A stretch of DNA of 57,038 bases from Pirellulales bacterium (GTDB taxonomy: Bacteria > Planctomycetota > Planctomycetia > Pirellulales > DATAWG01): assembly GCA_035939775.1 (NCBI GenBank), contig DASZFO010000192.1, positions 1 through 57,038 on the forward strand. The letters run 5' to 3'. The notes beneath the pieces are model-generated. The model was given only the letters and a program-made list of their open reading frames with translations. It did no database searches and had not been told where the DNA came from. This document shows positions 17,801 through 27,253 of the stretch, in pieces; within the stretch, counting starts at the first letter, position 1, and every line of letters begins with the position of its first letter. The position numbers and the translations under genes are program-made.

Positions 17801-20800
17801 CCTGTTGATGAGCAGCAGCAACGGCACCGGCGCATTGACGATCAACACCAGCAACAACTCGTTCACCCTGGGGACCATCGTGCAAAGCGGCACGCTCAAT
17901 GCCAACGCCGCCGGCGCGCTGGGCACGCAGGCGGTCACCGTCAGCGGAGGCGTCCTCAATCTCACGGCCGCCAACGCCGTGAACTCCTCCACTCCCACCG
18001 TCACGATCAACGGTGGCGCCCTCAATCTGAACGTTTCCGGCGCCCTGGGAAACAATCCGATCAACTTGACGAGCGGCAACCTCGATTTCGGCGCTTCCGG
18101 CGCGATTGGAAGCGGCATGCTGACCCTGGGCGGCGGCACGATCGACAACACGTCTGGCGCGGCGATCACACTCAACAACAATCCGCAGGTCTGGAACGGC
18201 AGTTTCGTCTTCCAGGGTACGAACGACTTGGATATGGGAACTGGCACGGTAACGCTCAACAGCAACCCGACGGTGACTGTCGCGGCCGGCAATTTGACGG
18301 TCGACGGAGCGATCGGTAACGGTACGGGCAATAGCGTGACGAAATCCGGCGCCGGCACGCTGATCCTCACGAGCAACGCATCCGGTTACAGCGGCGGCAC
18401 CACGATCAACGCCGGCGTGGTGAAGTTCACCAGCTTCGGTGCGCTGGGAACCGGTCCCGTTTCGATCTCCGGCGGCGGCACCCTCGACCTCAGCGGCCTG
18501 CTGACCGCGAACATCGCCAACGGTTTCGGGACCACACAGGTGACGATCGCCGGCACGGGGGTTGCTACACTAGCGTTCCCCGGCGGCGAGGGGGCCATTT
18601 TCAATAACGGACCGTCACAGCAGAACGCCTTTCAGAAGATCACGCTTTCCGCCGATGCGACCATTGGCGGCAACGGGGCTGCCACCGGTAATTCAGCGAC
18701 CGGACGCTACGACCTTCGCGGCGGCACGCCGGTGCTCGATCTGGCGGGCCACACGCTTACCAAGGCTGGCAGCAGCCAGTTCACGTTGGTCAGCACGTCC
18801 GTCACCGCCGGTAATATCGTCGTCGCATCCCCCGGTGCGGTCGGCGCCGTTTTCCGGAATACGCTGGGCGTCGAGAGCGCGTCGAGCATCCCGGCCACCA
18901 TCAATCCCGACAGCACTCCGTCGACCATCACGTTCAACGACGACACGAACCTCGAGCTTTTCCAATTATCCGGCGCGGTTACGCGGCCGATGGTCTTCAA
19001 CGGCGATGTACTGGTCAGCACTGGCACCACGGCCGTATCCTCGACACTCGGCAGCCCAATCACCATCAACGGCGTTCTGAGGGTCGACAGTGCGCTTTCC
19101 GGGGCCAATAATAATGCTCCGATTATTCTGACCGGCAATCTCAGCGGACCTGGCTCGATCATCAAGGCAAACAGTAACACGGGTAACGTGACCGGGGCCG
19201 CCGTACTCACACTGTCCGGCAATAGTAGCTACAGCGGTGGGACGACCATCACGGGTGGCACGATCGTGGCCGGCAGCAACACCGCTCTGGGGACCGGGCC
19301 GCTAAACGTGAGCAGCGGCTCGACGCTTGACCTTCACGGGTTCAGCCTGACCGTTGGCCCCTTGAGCGGCGACACCGGCACGATCACCAGCGCTGTCGCG
19401 GGCGCCGTCACGCTTACGGTCGGCAACGGAGGCGGCGATGGTTCGTTCGGCGGCACCATCCAGAACGGCAGCGGGACCGTCGGTTTCACGAAGGTCGGCG
19501 CGGGCACCGAATTCCTAACCGGTTCGAACATTTACGCCGGCGCGACCCAAATCCAGGCGGGCACGCTCCGTCTTGGCGGCTTCGGTGTCCTTCCCACGGC
19601 GACAAGTGTCTCGCTCGGCAGCGGCACGGGCAGCGGGATCCTCGACCTGGCGGGTAACAATGCGACGGTCGCCAGCCTGACGAGCAATGGAACTGGCGCG
19701 GCCAACATCGTCGGCAATAGCGGAGCGATTGCGTCGACGCTGACTCTTTCCGCCGCGAGCGGCTCCTTCGGCGGCACGATCCAGGACGTTCTCGGCAGTG
19801 GCACGGCCACCACGACTCTCACCATCTCCGGCGGCTCGCTCACGCTCACCGGCGCGAACACCTATACCGGCGGCACCAACATCAACGGCGGCGGCACGCT
19901 AACGGTAAACGGCTCGCTTGCTTCCACTGCCCCGATCGCGCTCAATTCCGGCACGCTCTCGGGCAACGGAAGCGTGGGGAACGTCACCATGCAGGTTGGC
20001 TCATCGATCCGGCCCGGTCTGACGGCGGCAGACGGCGTGCTCGGCAATCTAACCATGCACAACCTGACGGTCAACGGCGGCGATTTGCGCGTCGACCTTG
20101 CCGCCGGCAATCAGAGCGATGAGTTGATCGTCACCGGGGCCGCGAGTTTTCTCGGTAACTCGACAATCACTCCCACCGCCAGCTCTCCGCCGCCTGGCAA
20201 CTACCTGCTGCTTACCGCCGCGGGCGGAGTCGGCGGCACGCCTCCGACCTTGCCGGCCGCAACGCGCACAGTCTACACGCTTCATTTTGGCGACGCCACG
20301 TCGGGACCGGACGATATCACTCTGAATGTCGTCGGCGCCGCCAAGTCGCTGACTTGGACAGGGAACATTCCGCCGGGCAGCCCGCCAGGCGACGGGTCAA
20401 CTTGGGACGTCCAGAACAATCAGAACTGGTCGGACAACGGCGGCACAACGACCGATCAAACTTTCTTCAACCAAGATTCGGTTACATTCCCCAACAACTC
20501 GCACCGCGCGATCACTCTCAATCAGATTGTTGATCCAGGCGCCGTGACGTTCGCCAATGACGCAAACAATCCATATACGCTCAGTGGCTCGGGCGCGATC
20601 GACGGCTTGACCGGTCTGACCGTCTCGGGGGGCGGCACCGTGACCATCACGACCACCAACACTTACAGCGGCACCACCGCCGTCACGAGCGGCAGCACGC
20701 TGCGCATCGCCGATCCGACCGTCAATAGCGGCACTTTGGGGAGCCTCGGCACCGGACCGATCGCCGTGGACGGCACCGTGATTTTCAACCGCAGCGATTC

Positions 20801-23800
20801 CCTGACGGTGCCCGGCGCCATCAGCGGTGCGGGCGTTGTACAGCAAAATGGCACGGGCACGCTCGTGCTTTCGGGCGCGAGCAGCTATACGGGCGGCACC
20901 GTTTTCAACGGCGGCACCGTCCAGGTCGCCGCGGACAACAATCTTGGCGGCGGAGCAGGTCCGTTGAAGTTTAACGGCGGCACGCTCGAGGCGACCGCGA
21001 GCTTCGCCACCGCCCGCGGCACGACAATCAACGCGCCGGGCGGGTCGTTCAACGTCGACTCCGGCGCCACGCTCACCCAAAGCGGTGTCATCACGGGTGG
21101 AGGCATGTTGTTCACGACCGGCCCCGGCACTCTGGTTCTAGCTGCCAGCAACACGATGACCGGCGGCGTGATGATCGACAACGGCATCCTCCAAGTAGGC
21201 ATCGCCGGGGCGCTCAATTCCACGACGCCGAACGCCGTGGCGTTTCCCGCCAATGCACCCAGCGGTGCCGCACTGCGGCTCAACGGCATCAACGTGACGA
21301 TCAGCGGCTTGAACACCGATCCAGTCAACCCTGGTAGCGCGGTCGTCGACAACGGCAGCGCCACGGCGGCCACGTTAACCGTGAAAAGTGCCGTCACTAA
21401 CACGTTTGGCGGGGTCATGCAAAATACGGGATCGGCAAATCTCAATCTGGCCATGACCGGCGGTGGAACGTTGCTGCTCTCCGGCACGAATAGTTTCGGC
21501 GGCTTGACAACGATCAACGGCAGCACGATTCAAACCGCCGTCGCCGGCAACTTGGTCGGTCTGGCAGGGCAGGTCAACTTTATTAACGGTACGCTCCATA
21601 TCACGGGCGATCCCACCAATCCGGGCGCCCCTATTGTCGCCGCGAACACGACGAACAAATTCAGCAACTCCGGCAATGCGGGCGCTACCGGAACCTTTAA
21701 CATCGATGCCGGCGTGAGTTTCCAAGTCGGGGCGACCGTCACCCAAACCACTGCCGTATTGCAAACCGCTGGCACCGGACCAAACGGCTCGGGAACCGCG
21801 GGCGGCTCGTTCATCAAGACCGGACTGGGGACCATGATCATCTATGGCCAAAACAACCAGCAGGACACGAACTTCCAATTGCAGCAGGGCACGATCGACT
21901 TGCGGTCGGCCAGAGGGCTCGGCGGCGAGGACACCAACGCGGTCCGGCTCGATATGTCGGACGGCACGAAGTTGATCCTCGATGCCGATCCCGGCTTCAA
22001 TAATGTGACCGTGCCTCCTCCGGCCGGACTCACCGGCACCGATTTTCTCACCGGCTTGCGGTCAGCCACTGCCGGCGGCACGATGAACATCACGGTGGAT
22101 CAACTGACGGCCGGCGCGGCCAATAGCCAAGCGATCGGCGCCTTGCAGGCGGCGGGCGCCTTCACGATGAATGTCACCTCCGGCCCGAACATGACCAGCG
22201 GTACGGCCGGTCTGTTCCTCGATCAAAACAATAATCAGACGGGGGGCGGCTTTAACGGCGCGGTCGCGCTCAGCGGCAACGGCACCTTCAATGTCGTCAC
22301 CAACACGGCCGCCGGCGCCAGCGGGATGTTGATGACCATCAACGGCCCCGTCACCGGCACAGGCTTCGGGATAACCAAAACCGGCAGCGGCACGCTGCAA
22401 CTCAACAGCGCCAACACGTATAGCGGCGCAACCAACATCACCGGCGGCACGCTACGATTGTCCAGTGCCAGCGTCAACAGCATCCCGAGTTCACCGACGT
22501 TCAGCATCGGCAGCGGAGCAACCTTCGACGTCAGCGGTCTTACCAACGGCACCATCGTCCTCGGCAGCGGTGCTACCGCGCAAACCTTGACGGGCAGCGG
22601 CACGCTGAACGGGTCCGTAACCGTCAACGCCGGCAGCGCATTCGGCGGTGCCAGCGGCGGGACACTTACCATCACCGGCGGCGCCAGCTTGCAGGACCAG
22701 TCGCATTCGGCCTTCACGCTCGGCGCGCCCAACGGTTCCGGAAATGCGCTGACCTCGCTGGTGAACATCGCCGGCGCGCTTGCGGTCGCGGGCACCAATC
22801 TCGTCGATCTGTCCGGCGCCGCTCAGGCTGGCACGTACGAGCTGTACGCCTTTACGAGCGGCGCGCCAACGGCCAGTCAGTTTTTGGTCAGCAGCAGCTC
22901 GGCCGGCGCATTCAACTACACTTTCAGCGTCATTCCGAATCAAGAGGTGGACCTGATCGCGACGCCAAGCGCTTCCGCCTCGTGGAACTTCAACGGCAAC
23001 GGCAACTATAGCGAAAGCGCGAAGTGGAGTCCGACGACCGTTCCCAACGGCACCGGCTTGACCGCCACATTTGGTGATGGAGTGCCTGCCGGGATCGTGG
23101 CCCCGCCTCCCTCGGCGGTGACAGTCACGATCGACGGCGTCTACACGCTCGGCACGTTACAGTTCAATAACTCGGCCAGCCCGACCAGCACGCAGTATAT
23201 TCTGGGGAATGATGCGGTCGGATTCCATAACATCACGCTCAACAACGGCGGCCTAGGTGCCACAGTCAGCGTGGCGGCCGGCGTAAGCGCGCAGCAGGAG
23301 ATTCTGGCCAACCTCCTGCTTGCCGACAACGCGACTTTCAATATCGCCGGCGGCACGTCGCTCCTGGTCAGCGTCGGATCAATCAGCCAGACCGGCGGTA
23401 ACCGAAGCCTCACGCTGACCGGCGGCGGCACGCTCACCATCGACAGCGCCAGCAGCTACGGCGGCGGAACTACCGTCACCAACGGCGAGCTGACGACCAC
23501 GGCGACTGGAACACTCGGCAACGGCCCGCTGGCGATCAATGCGGCCGACACGATTACCTCGTCCGTCAATCTCAACAGCAACCAAAATGTGACGAGCATA
23601 TCGGGTACGACCGCGGGAAGCGGTACGGCGAGTCTCAACGTGGCCGCCGGCACGACACTTACGGTCAACCAAGCGAGCACCACGATTTACTCTGGAAATG
23701 TGAGCCTGGCGCCGAGCGGCGCGGCGCACGGCGGAGGCACGCTGACGAAGTCCGGCGCCGGCATTCTCGAGATCGACGGCGCTCCGTCGCTCGGGACCAA

Positions 23801-24446
23801 TAGCAACCTGAACGTCAGCGGCGGCACGCTCAGATTCAAAGTCACCAGCGGCTCGGTCTTCGTCGGCACGGGTGTGTTGGCGACGGTCACCGGCACGGCC
23901 ACGCTGGAATTGGCCGGCTCCGAGTCGGCCTTGGATCCGCTCATCATCAAGGGCCGAGCCGATATTCTGAACAATAGCACCGCCTCAGCCGGCGTCTTGG
24001 TCACTGGCACCAATCAGCAAGTCGGCGGCATCGACGGCACGGGAACGACGCAAGTCGACGGCGGCAGCGATCTCACGGCCAATCACATCGCGCAAGGCGC
24101 CCTGGTGATCGGCGGCGACGCCACGCACGCGGCCCTCGTGACGATCGACGCTTCGGACAGCAATGGAAATCCGCTGGCTTCTTCTGGCGGAATGGCCTTG
24201 GCCGGCTCCTTGGAGCCGCGCGAGCCATTTGGCTCAGACACGGCGAGTGCCGCGAGTTTTCTGGCCTCGAGCAGCTCGTCGTCGGGTAGAAGTTTGGGCT
24301 CGGCCGGCGCAGCGCTGGGCGGCGCGGCCAGTCTCGGCGGTAGCCTATCGACCGTCCCTGAGCCGGCAACGTTCGTGCTGCTGAGCTTGGGAAGCCTGGT
24401 CTGCCTCATCCCTCGGTTGCGCCGACGACTTGCCGACACTCGATGA
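14850..24446 (+). CDS. Giant autotransporter-repeat (PATR) surface protein with PEP-CTERM anchor
   Basis: 3198 residues. An N-terminal signal peptide ends near GSLHA, and a PEP-CTERM sorting tail (VPEPATFVLLSLGSLV, then RLRRRL) closes the chain, so it is exported and probably processed by an exosortase. At least twelve autotransporter-associated beta-strand repeats (TIGR02601 type, pattern TLxLxGxNxYxGxTxIxxGTLxxG) are readable, as in TLQLNSANTYSGATNITGG, giving a long beta-helix. Four W-G-W-NW modules near residues 50, 890, 1835 and 2710 divide it into similar segments. There is no translocator barrel. The stop overlaps the next start by 4 nt (ATGA). It is likely a surface or matrix protein; the ligand is unknown. 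Confidence 0.9.
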   Translation: MTSPNRFSMVQIGKAFINRTGRPSRIRCLSALMGSAVAVLLAGSLHAANTDTWTGGAGDGSWSNGNNWNLPATPAVGDTLVFTNVTGATTSLTDDDNVSFGGLTFSTSATPYAYSIAAGGAVTTLTLTGALTDQSSNGSVQTFNLGITGTTLTLTGTGGSGLALNNGGTFTGALTDTSNGATADTLAIGAGQTLSFAAANTIGAAAGTVNTTTSLSVTGTVSSVLSLTSSLTVGGNANTGTGTSNIVTANLSGIGTFNLTATSGSLGVATAAQTSATLTLANTSNTINVGSVSVGNFNDTLTGTTEPFGGTLHLGGGTNVFNVGTAATTPGAFLIGSGRNGTVDFAGPGGSVTIAGFNGAVGVNGAKITVGEGRSITTTRPNVTANLSLAGHTANIDASTVIVGLNDTTAFNPGNSTANLTFDTGTFNIQTLQLARETNSHGTMAATFTLGTNSASTGVLNVATEFDILDNTVNDGNAQAGTFIINGGTANLQTSIVVKATGANTASKIASTLTLAGGILNMNGNAIGASGNGAGGDSALVKIVNMPGSGQTFTIKNLGTTTASGGTAVGDGINGAGLTMNGAGTLILDGTNTYGQTTVSTGTLRVGAGSTAGTLGTSAVTDNSILQFNRSDSGFTVSNAISGSGAVQQIGSGTTTLTGANNYAGATTITNGTLVFSGDNVYSGAGAMTVNAGTLRLITTSSTNNISSAASITINSGGTFDLTQVAPVGGFVLGNSQTLFNNGGVATGNVTALNGGTVAGGGGTFNGPSGNNTVTINGGALVPGNLTTVGNMTMSNLAVASSGAWGIKINGASADSIAVSGTASFANDQSLFISQLAKATSASYTVLTAGSLTGLTAGTLQTVGRTTYSIDAPALAANTLKLDVTGSPAALAWTGTGTVPAQWDDTQATANWIRTDGGLGDTTHFYDGDNVTFDDSHNTGNQYNINLSTNVAPGTITVTNGSIATPNTIYVLGSTNGSSISALSLLMSSSNGTGALTINTSNNSFTLGTIVQSGTLNANAAGALGTQAVTVSGGVLNLTAANAVNSSTPTVTINGGALNLNVSGALGNNPINLTSGNLDFGASGAIGSGMLTLGGGTIDNTSGAAITLNNNPQVWNGSFVFQGTNDLDMGTGTVTLNSNPTVTVAAGNLTVDGAIGNGTGNSVTKSGAGTLILTSNASGYSGGTTINAGVVKFTSFGALGTGPVSISGGGTLDLSGLLTANIANGFGTTQVTIAGTGVATLAFPGGEGAIFNNGPSQQNAFQKITLSADATIGGNGAATGNSATGRYDLRGGTPVLDLAGHTLTKAGSSQFTLVSTSVTAGNIVVASPGAVGAVFRNTLGVESASSIPATINPDSTPSTITFNDDTNLELFQLSGAVTRPMVFNGDVLVSTGTTAVSSTLGSPITINGVLRVDSALSGANNNAPIILTGNLSGPGSIIKANSNTGNVTGAAVLTLSGNSSYSGGTTITGGTIVAGSNTALGTGPLNVSSGSTLDLHGFSLTVGPLSGDTGTITSAVAGAVTLTVGNGGGDGSFGGTIQNGSGTVGFTKVGAGTEFLTGSNIYAGATQIQAGTLRLGGFGVLPTATSVSLGSGTGSGILDLAGNNATVASLTSNGTGAANIVGNSGAIASTLTLSAASGSFGGTIQDVLGSGTATTTLTISGGSLTLTGANTYTGGTNINGGGTLTVNGSLASTAPIALNSGTLSGNGSVGNVTMQVGSSIRPGLTAADGVLGNLTMHNLTVNGGDLRVDLAAGNQSDELIVTGAASFLGNSTITPTASSPPPGNYLLLTAAGGVGGTPPTLPAATRTVYTLHFGDATSGPDDITLNVVGAAKSLTWTGNIPPGSPPGDGSTWDVQNNQNWSDNGGTTTDQTFFNQDSVTFPNNSHRAITLNQIVDPGAVTFANDANNPYTLSGSGAIDGLTGLTVSGGGTVTITTTNTYSGTTAVTSGSTLRIADPTVNSGTLGSLGTGPIAVDGTVIFNRSDSLTVPGAISGAGVVQQNGTGTLVLSGASSYTGGTVFNGGTVQVAADNNLGGGAGPLKFNGGTLEATASFATARGTTINAPGGSFNVDSGATLTQSGVITGGGMLFTTGPGTLVLAASNTMTGGVMIDNGILQVGIAGALNSTTPNAVAFPANAPSGAALRLNGINVTISGLNTDPVNPGSAVVDNGSATAATLTVKSAVTNTFGGVMQNTGSANLNLAMTGGGTLLLSGTNSFGGLTTINGSTIQTAVAGNLVGLAGQVNFINGTLHITGDPTNPGAPIVAANTTNKFSNSGNAGATGTFNIDAGVSFQVGATVTQTTAVLQTAGTGPNGSGTAGGSFIKTGLGTMIIYGQNNQQDTNFQLQQGTIDLRSARGLGGEDTNAVRLDMSDGTKLILDADPGFNNVTVPPPAGLTGTDFLTGLRSATAGGTMNITVDQLTAGAANSQAIGALQAAGAFTMNVTSGPNMTSGTAGLFLDQNNNQTGGGFNGAVALSGNGTFNVVTNTAAGASGMLMTINGPVTGTGFGITKTGSGTLQLNSANTYSGATNITGGTLRLSSASVNSIPSSPTFSIGSGATFDVSGLTNGTIVLGSGATAQTLTGSGTLNGSVTVNAGSAFGGASGGTLTITGGASLQDQSHSAFTLGAPNGSGNALTSLVNIAGALAVAGTNLVDLSGAAQAGTYELYAFTSGAPTASQFLVSSSSAGAFNYTFSVIPNQEVDLIATPSASASWNFNGNGNYSESAKWSPTTVPNGTGLTATFGDGVPAGIVAPPPSAVTVTIDGVYTLGTLQFNNSASPTSTQYILGNDAVGFHNITLNNGGLGATVSVAAGVSAQQEILANLLLADNATFNIAGGTSLLVSVGSISQTGGNRSLTLTGGGTLTIDSASSYGGGTTVTNGELTTTATGTLGNGPLAINAADTITSSVNLNSNQNVTSISGTTAGSGTASLNVAAGTTLTVNQASTTIYSGNVSLAPSGAAHGGGTLTKSGAGILEIDGAPSLGTNSNLNVSGGTLRFKVTSGSVFVGTGVLATVTGTATLELAGSESALDPLIIKGRADILNNSTASAGVLVTGTNQQVGGIDGTGTTQVDGGSDLTANHIAQGALVIGGDATHAALVTIDASDSNGNPLASSGGMALAGSLEPREPFGSDTASAASFLASSSSSSGRSLGSAGAALGGAASLGGSLSTVPEPATFVLLSLGSLVCLIPRLRRRLADTR

Positions 24447-27136
24447 TCGATTCTCCCCGGCGATTTACTAAATCGGCTTCGTGCATGACGATCAACCGAA
24501 CATGGACGCTCGCGCTGCCGACGGTCGCTGCTATGGCTGCGGCGATTTCCCTGGCGCGCTCCGCCAGCGCCGCGCCGGATGCTCCGCCGTTCGACATCAA
24601 GGAGCACGAACGGCAGCGAGTCGTCGGCGCGGCAGACCAATACCTTCAGGAGCGCCCGGTCACGATCACCGAATTTCCCGCGCAGCGCAGCGCCGGCGGG
24701 CCGCACGACTACTACTCGGAAGCAGACTACTTTTGGCCTGACCCGAAAAACCTCGACGGTCCTTACGTCAATCGCGACGGGATGTCGAACCCCGACAATT
24801 TCAACGAGCACCGCCATGCGCTGATCCGCATGAGCATTCAGGTTCCGGCGCTGGCGGCGGCGACTCTCATCACGGGCGACGAGAAATACGCCCGCCACGC
24901 CGCAACCCACTTGCGGGCCTGGTTCATCGACGAGGCCACGCGCATGAACCCTAGCTTGCTGTATTCGCAAGCGATTCGCAATAAAGTCAGCGGCCGATCG
25001 ATCGGCATCATCGACACGCTGCACCTCGTGGAAGTGGCCCGCTCGGTCGCCGTGCTCCGCCGGCATTCGCTGCTGGCGAAGCCCGACGAAGCCGCGATCG
25101 TGCAGTGGTTCGCCGATTATCTGAAATGGATGACGACGCATCCTTACGGCATCCAAGAGGGGCTGGCCAAGAACAATCACGCCGTCTGCTATTGGCTGCA
25201 AGTGGCCGAATTCGCGACGTTGACCGGCGATCGCGCAGCACTCGAACAATGCCGCAAGCGGTTCAAGGAGCAACTCCTCGGGCAGATCGCCGCCGACGGC
25301 AGGTTTCCGGGCGAGCTGTCGCGGAGCAAGCCGTATTGCTATTCGCTCTTCAATCTCGACCAGATGGTGATGCTCAGCCAGGTGCTCTCGACGCCGGAGG
25401 ATAATCTCTGGACGTTCGCCCTGGCCGATGGCCGCACGCTTCAGAACGGCCCGGCATACATGTTTCCCTTCGTGAAGGACAAGTCGAAATGGCCGCTCAA
25501 GCCGGATGTGATGTACGACAAATACTGGCCGGTGCGAAGCTGCACCTGGCTATTCGCGGGACTGGCCTATAACGAACCGAAGTACCTCGATCTATGGAAG
25601 CAGCTCGACGCCAATCCGACGAACGACGAAGTGCTCCGCAACTTGCCGATCCGCCAGCCGGTGCTGTGGTTCGACTTTCCGGAGACCCGCATTCGCACGC
25701 CGAAGCCTTCGGCAACTCCGCGGATCAACGGCCCGCGGGTCTATGGCGAGCGTCCCGGCCGGCCGTTTCTCTATACGATTCCGGCCACCGGGCAACCGCC
25801 GCTGGCGTTTTCCGCTGAGGGATTGCCGGAGGGCCTGACGCTCGACGCCAAATCGGGCCGGATCACCGGCTCGGTCGCTCGGGCCGGAGAGTATCGAGTC
25901 ACGCTTGCCGCGGGCAACTCGCTCGGCCGCGATACGGCGCCTCTCTCGATCAAGATCGGCGACCAGATTTGCCTTACGCCACCGATGGGGTGGAACTCTT
26001 GGAACTGCTTCGGCGGCAAAGTGGATCAAGAGAAGGTAGCCGCCCAAGCCGCTGCGATGGCCTCGAGCGGCCTGCTCCAGCATGGCTGGACGTATATCAA
26101 TATCGACGACACCTGGCAGGGCCGCCGCGCCGGTCCCGAGCACGTGCTCGAGCCGGACTCGAAGTTTCGAGACATGAAGCGGCTCTGCGACGACATCCAC
26201 GCGCTCGGACTCAAGGCCGGGATCTATTCGACCCCGTGGGTCACGAGCTACGCGCGCCATGCCGGCGGTTCCGCGGAGAATTCCGAAGGGACCTGGGAAC
26301 CTCCGCCTCCCGGCCCTAAGCAGGTCAACAAGAAGGTCCTTCCCTACGCGATTGGCAAATATCACTTCATGCGGCAAGACGCGCGGCAATGGGCCGAGTG
26401 GGGCTTCGATTATCTCAAATACGATTGGAACCCGATCGAGGCGCCGGACGTGCGGGAAATGGCCGAGGCTCTCCAGGGCAGCGGCCGCGACTTCGTCTAC
26501 AGCCTTTCCAACCACGCTCCGTTTTCCGGCGCCGCCAATTTCGCACGCCTCGCCAATCTCTGGCGAACCACCGGCGATATCAAGGACACTTGGAAGAGCA
26601 TGAGCAGCATCGGCTTCGCGCAGGAGAAGTGGGCGCCCTTCGCGGGGCCGGGGCATTGGAACGATCCGGACATGCTGGTGGTCGGCATTGTCGGCTGGGG
26701 CAAGCCGCGACACACGGGGCTAACCGCGGACGAGCAATACACCCACATCTCGCTCTGGTGCCTGCTCTCCGCCCCGCTGTTGATCGGTTGCGACCTGACG
26801 AAGCTCGACGACTTCACCCTCGGCCTCTTGACCAACGACGAAGTCCTCGCGGTGGACCAAGACGCGCTGGGGCGAGAGGCCACGCGCGTCGGCGCCAGCA
26901 GCGGGCAAGAGGTCTGGGCCAAGCCGCTCGCCGACGGCGCCTGGGCCGTCGGCCTATTCAACCGCGACGACCAGCCGGCGGAGGTGACGCTCAGTCTGGC
27001 CGATCTCAAGCTCAGCGGCCCGCAACCGGTTCGCGACCTTTGGCGCCAAAAGAACCTCCCCGCCGCCGACGGCAAGCTCACGGCCAAAGTCGCCCCGCAC
27101 GGCGCCGAGCTGTTCAAGCTCGGCTCGGCGAGATGA
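24443..27136 (+). CDS. Secreted fusion of an alginate-lyase-type domain and a GH27 alpha-galactosidase
   Basis: 897 residues. A signal peptide is readable from the internal Met15 (TWTLALPTVAAMAAAISLA, cut near SASA), so the true start may be 24485. Residues about 60-400 resemble the Alginate_lyase (alpha/alpha)-barrel of PL5/PL38-type lyases, with KNNHAVCYW (Asn244-His245) and a YSLFNLD tyrosine as likely catalytic groups. Residues about 440-510 look like a putative Ig (He_PIG) linker. From about 512 a GH27 domain begins with PPMGWNSW; KYDWN holds the nucleophile Asp661, WRTTGDI the acid/base Asp712, and GHWNDPDML is conserved. It would cut an acidic polysaccharide and remove alpha-galactose, outside the cytoplasm. 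It overlaps the giant gene by 4 nt, suggesting co-expression. Confidence 0.87.
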   Translation: MIDSPRRFTKSASCMTINRTWTLALPTVAAMAAAISLARSASAAPDAPPFDIKEHERQRVVGAADQYLQERPVTITEFPAQRSAGGPHDYYSEADYFWPDPKNLDGPYVNRDGMSNPDNFNEHRHALIRMSIQVPALAAATLITGDEKYARHAATHLRAWFIDEATRMNPSLLYSQAIRNKVSGRSIGIIDTLHLVEVARSVAVLRRHSLLAKPDEAAIVQWFADYLKWMTTHPYGIQEGLAKNNHAVCYWLQVAEFATLTGDRAALEQCRKRFKEQLLGQIAADGRFPGELSRSKPYCYSLFNLDQMVMLSQVLSTPEDNLWTFALADGRTLQNGPAYMFPFVKDKSKWPLKPDVMYDKYWPVRSCTWLFAGLAYNEPKYLDLWKQLDANPTNDEVLRNLPIRQPVLWFDFPETRIRTPKPSATPRINGPRVYGERPGRPFLYTIPATGQPPLAFSAEGLPEGLTLDAKSGRITGSVARAGEYRVTLAAGNSLGRDTAPLSIKIGDQICLTPPMGWNSWNCFGGKVDQEKVAAQAAAMASSGLLQHGWTYINIDDTWQGRRAGPEHVLEPDSKFRDMKRLCDDIHALGLKAGIYSTPWVTSYARHAGGSAENSEGTWEPPPPGPKQVNKKVLPYAIGKYHFMRQDARQWAEWGFDYLKYDWNPIEAPDVREMAEALQGSGRDFVYSLSNHAPFSGAANFARLANLWRTTGDIKDTWKSMSSIGFAQEKWAPFAGPGHWNDPDMLVVGIVGWGKPRHTGLTADEQYTHISLWCLLSAPLLIGCDLTKLDDFTLGLLTNDEVLAVDQDALGREATRVGASSGQEVWAKPLADGAWAVGLFNRDDQPAEVTLSLADLKLSGPQPVRDLWRQKNLPAADGKLTAKVAPHGAELFKLGSAR

Positions 27137-27144
27137 GTCGTAGG

Positions 27145-27175
27145 GTGGCACTGGCGAGCAACGTCGGCCAGTGCC
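27145..27175. repeat. Palindromic repeat GGCACTGGC...GGCCAGTGCC, copy 3
   Basis: The same family as at 5398 and 5509, with loop sequence GAGCAACGTC. It lies 8 bp after the lyase/galactosidase stop, between convergent genes. Confidence 0.6.
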
Positions 27176-27253
27176 GAATTGCAAGTTGACGATGACCGTG
27201 CCGATCAACTGTTATCTGCGCGCCGTCACTTCATTACAACCGCTGACGGGCTC

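Noticed and set aside
14501-24013. Many antisense open frames across the giant gene, rich in Pro, Val and Ala
   Set aside because: They mirror the Gly/Thr/Asn-rich repeat codons of the sense strand and show no homology or ribosome-binding sites.
14850-24446. Repeats that could be mistaken for a CRISPR array or DNA satellite
   Set aside because: The repetition is at the protein level with varied codons and spacing; there are no identical DNA repeats with unique spacers.
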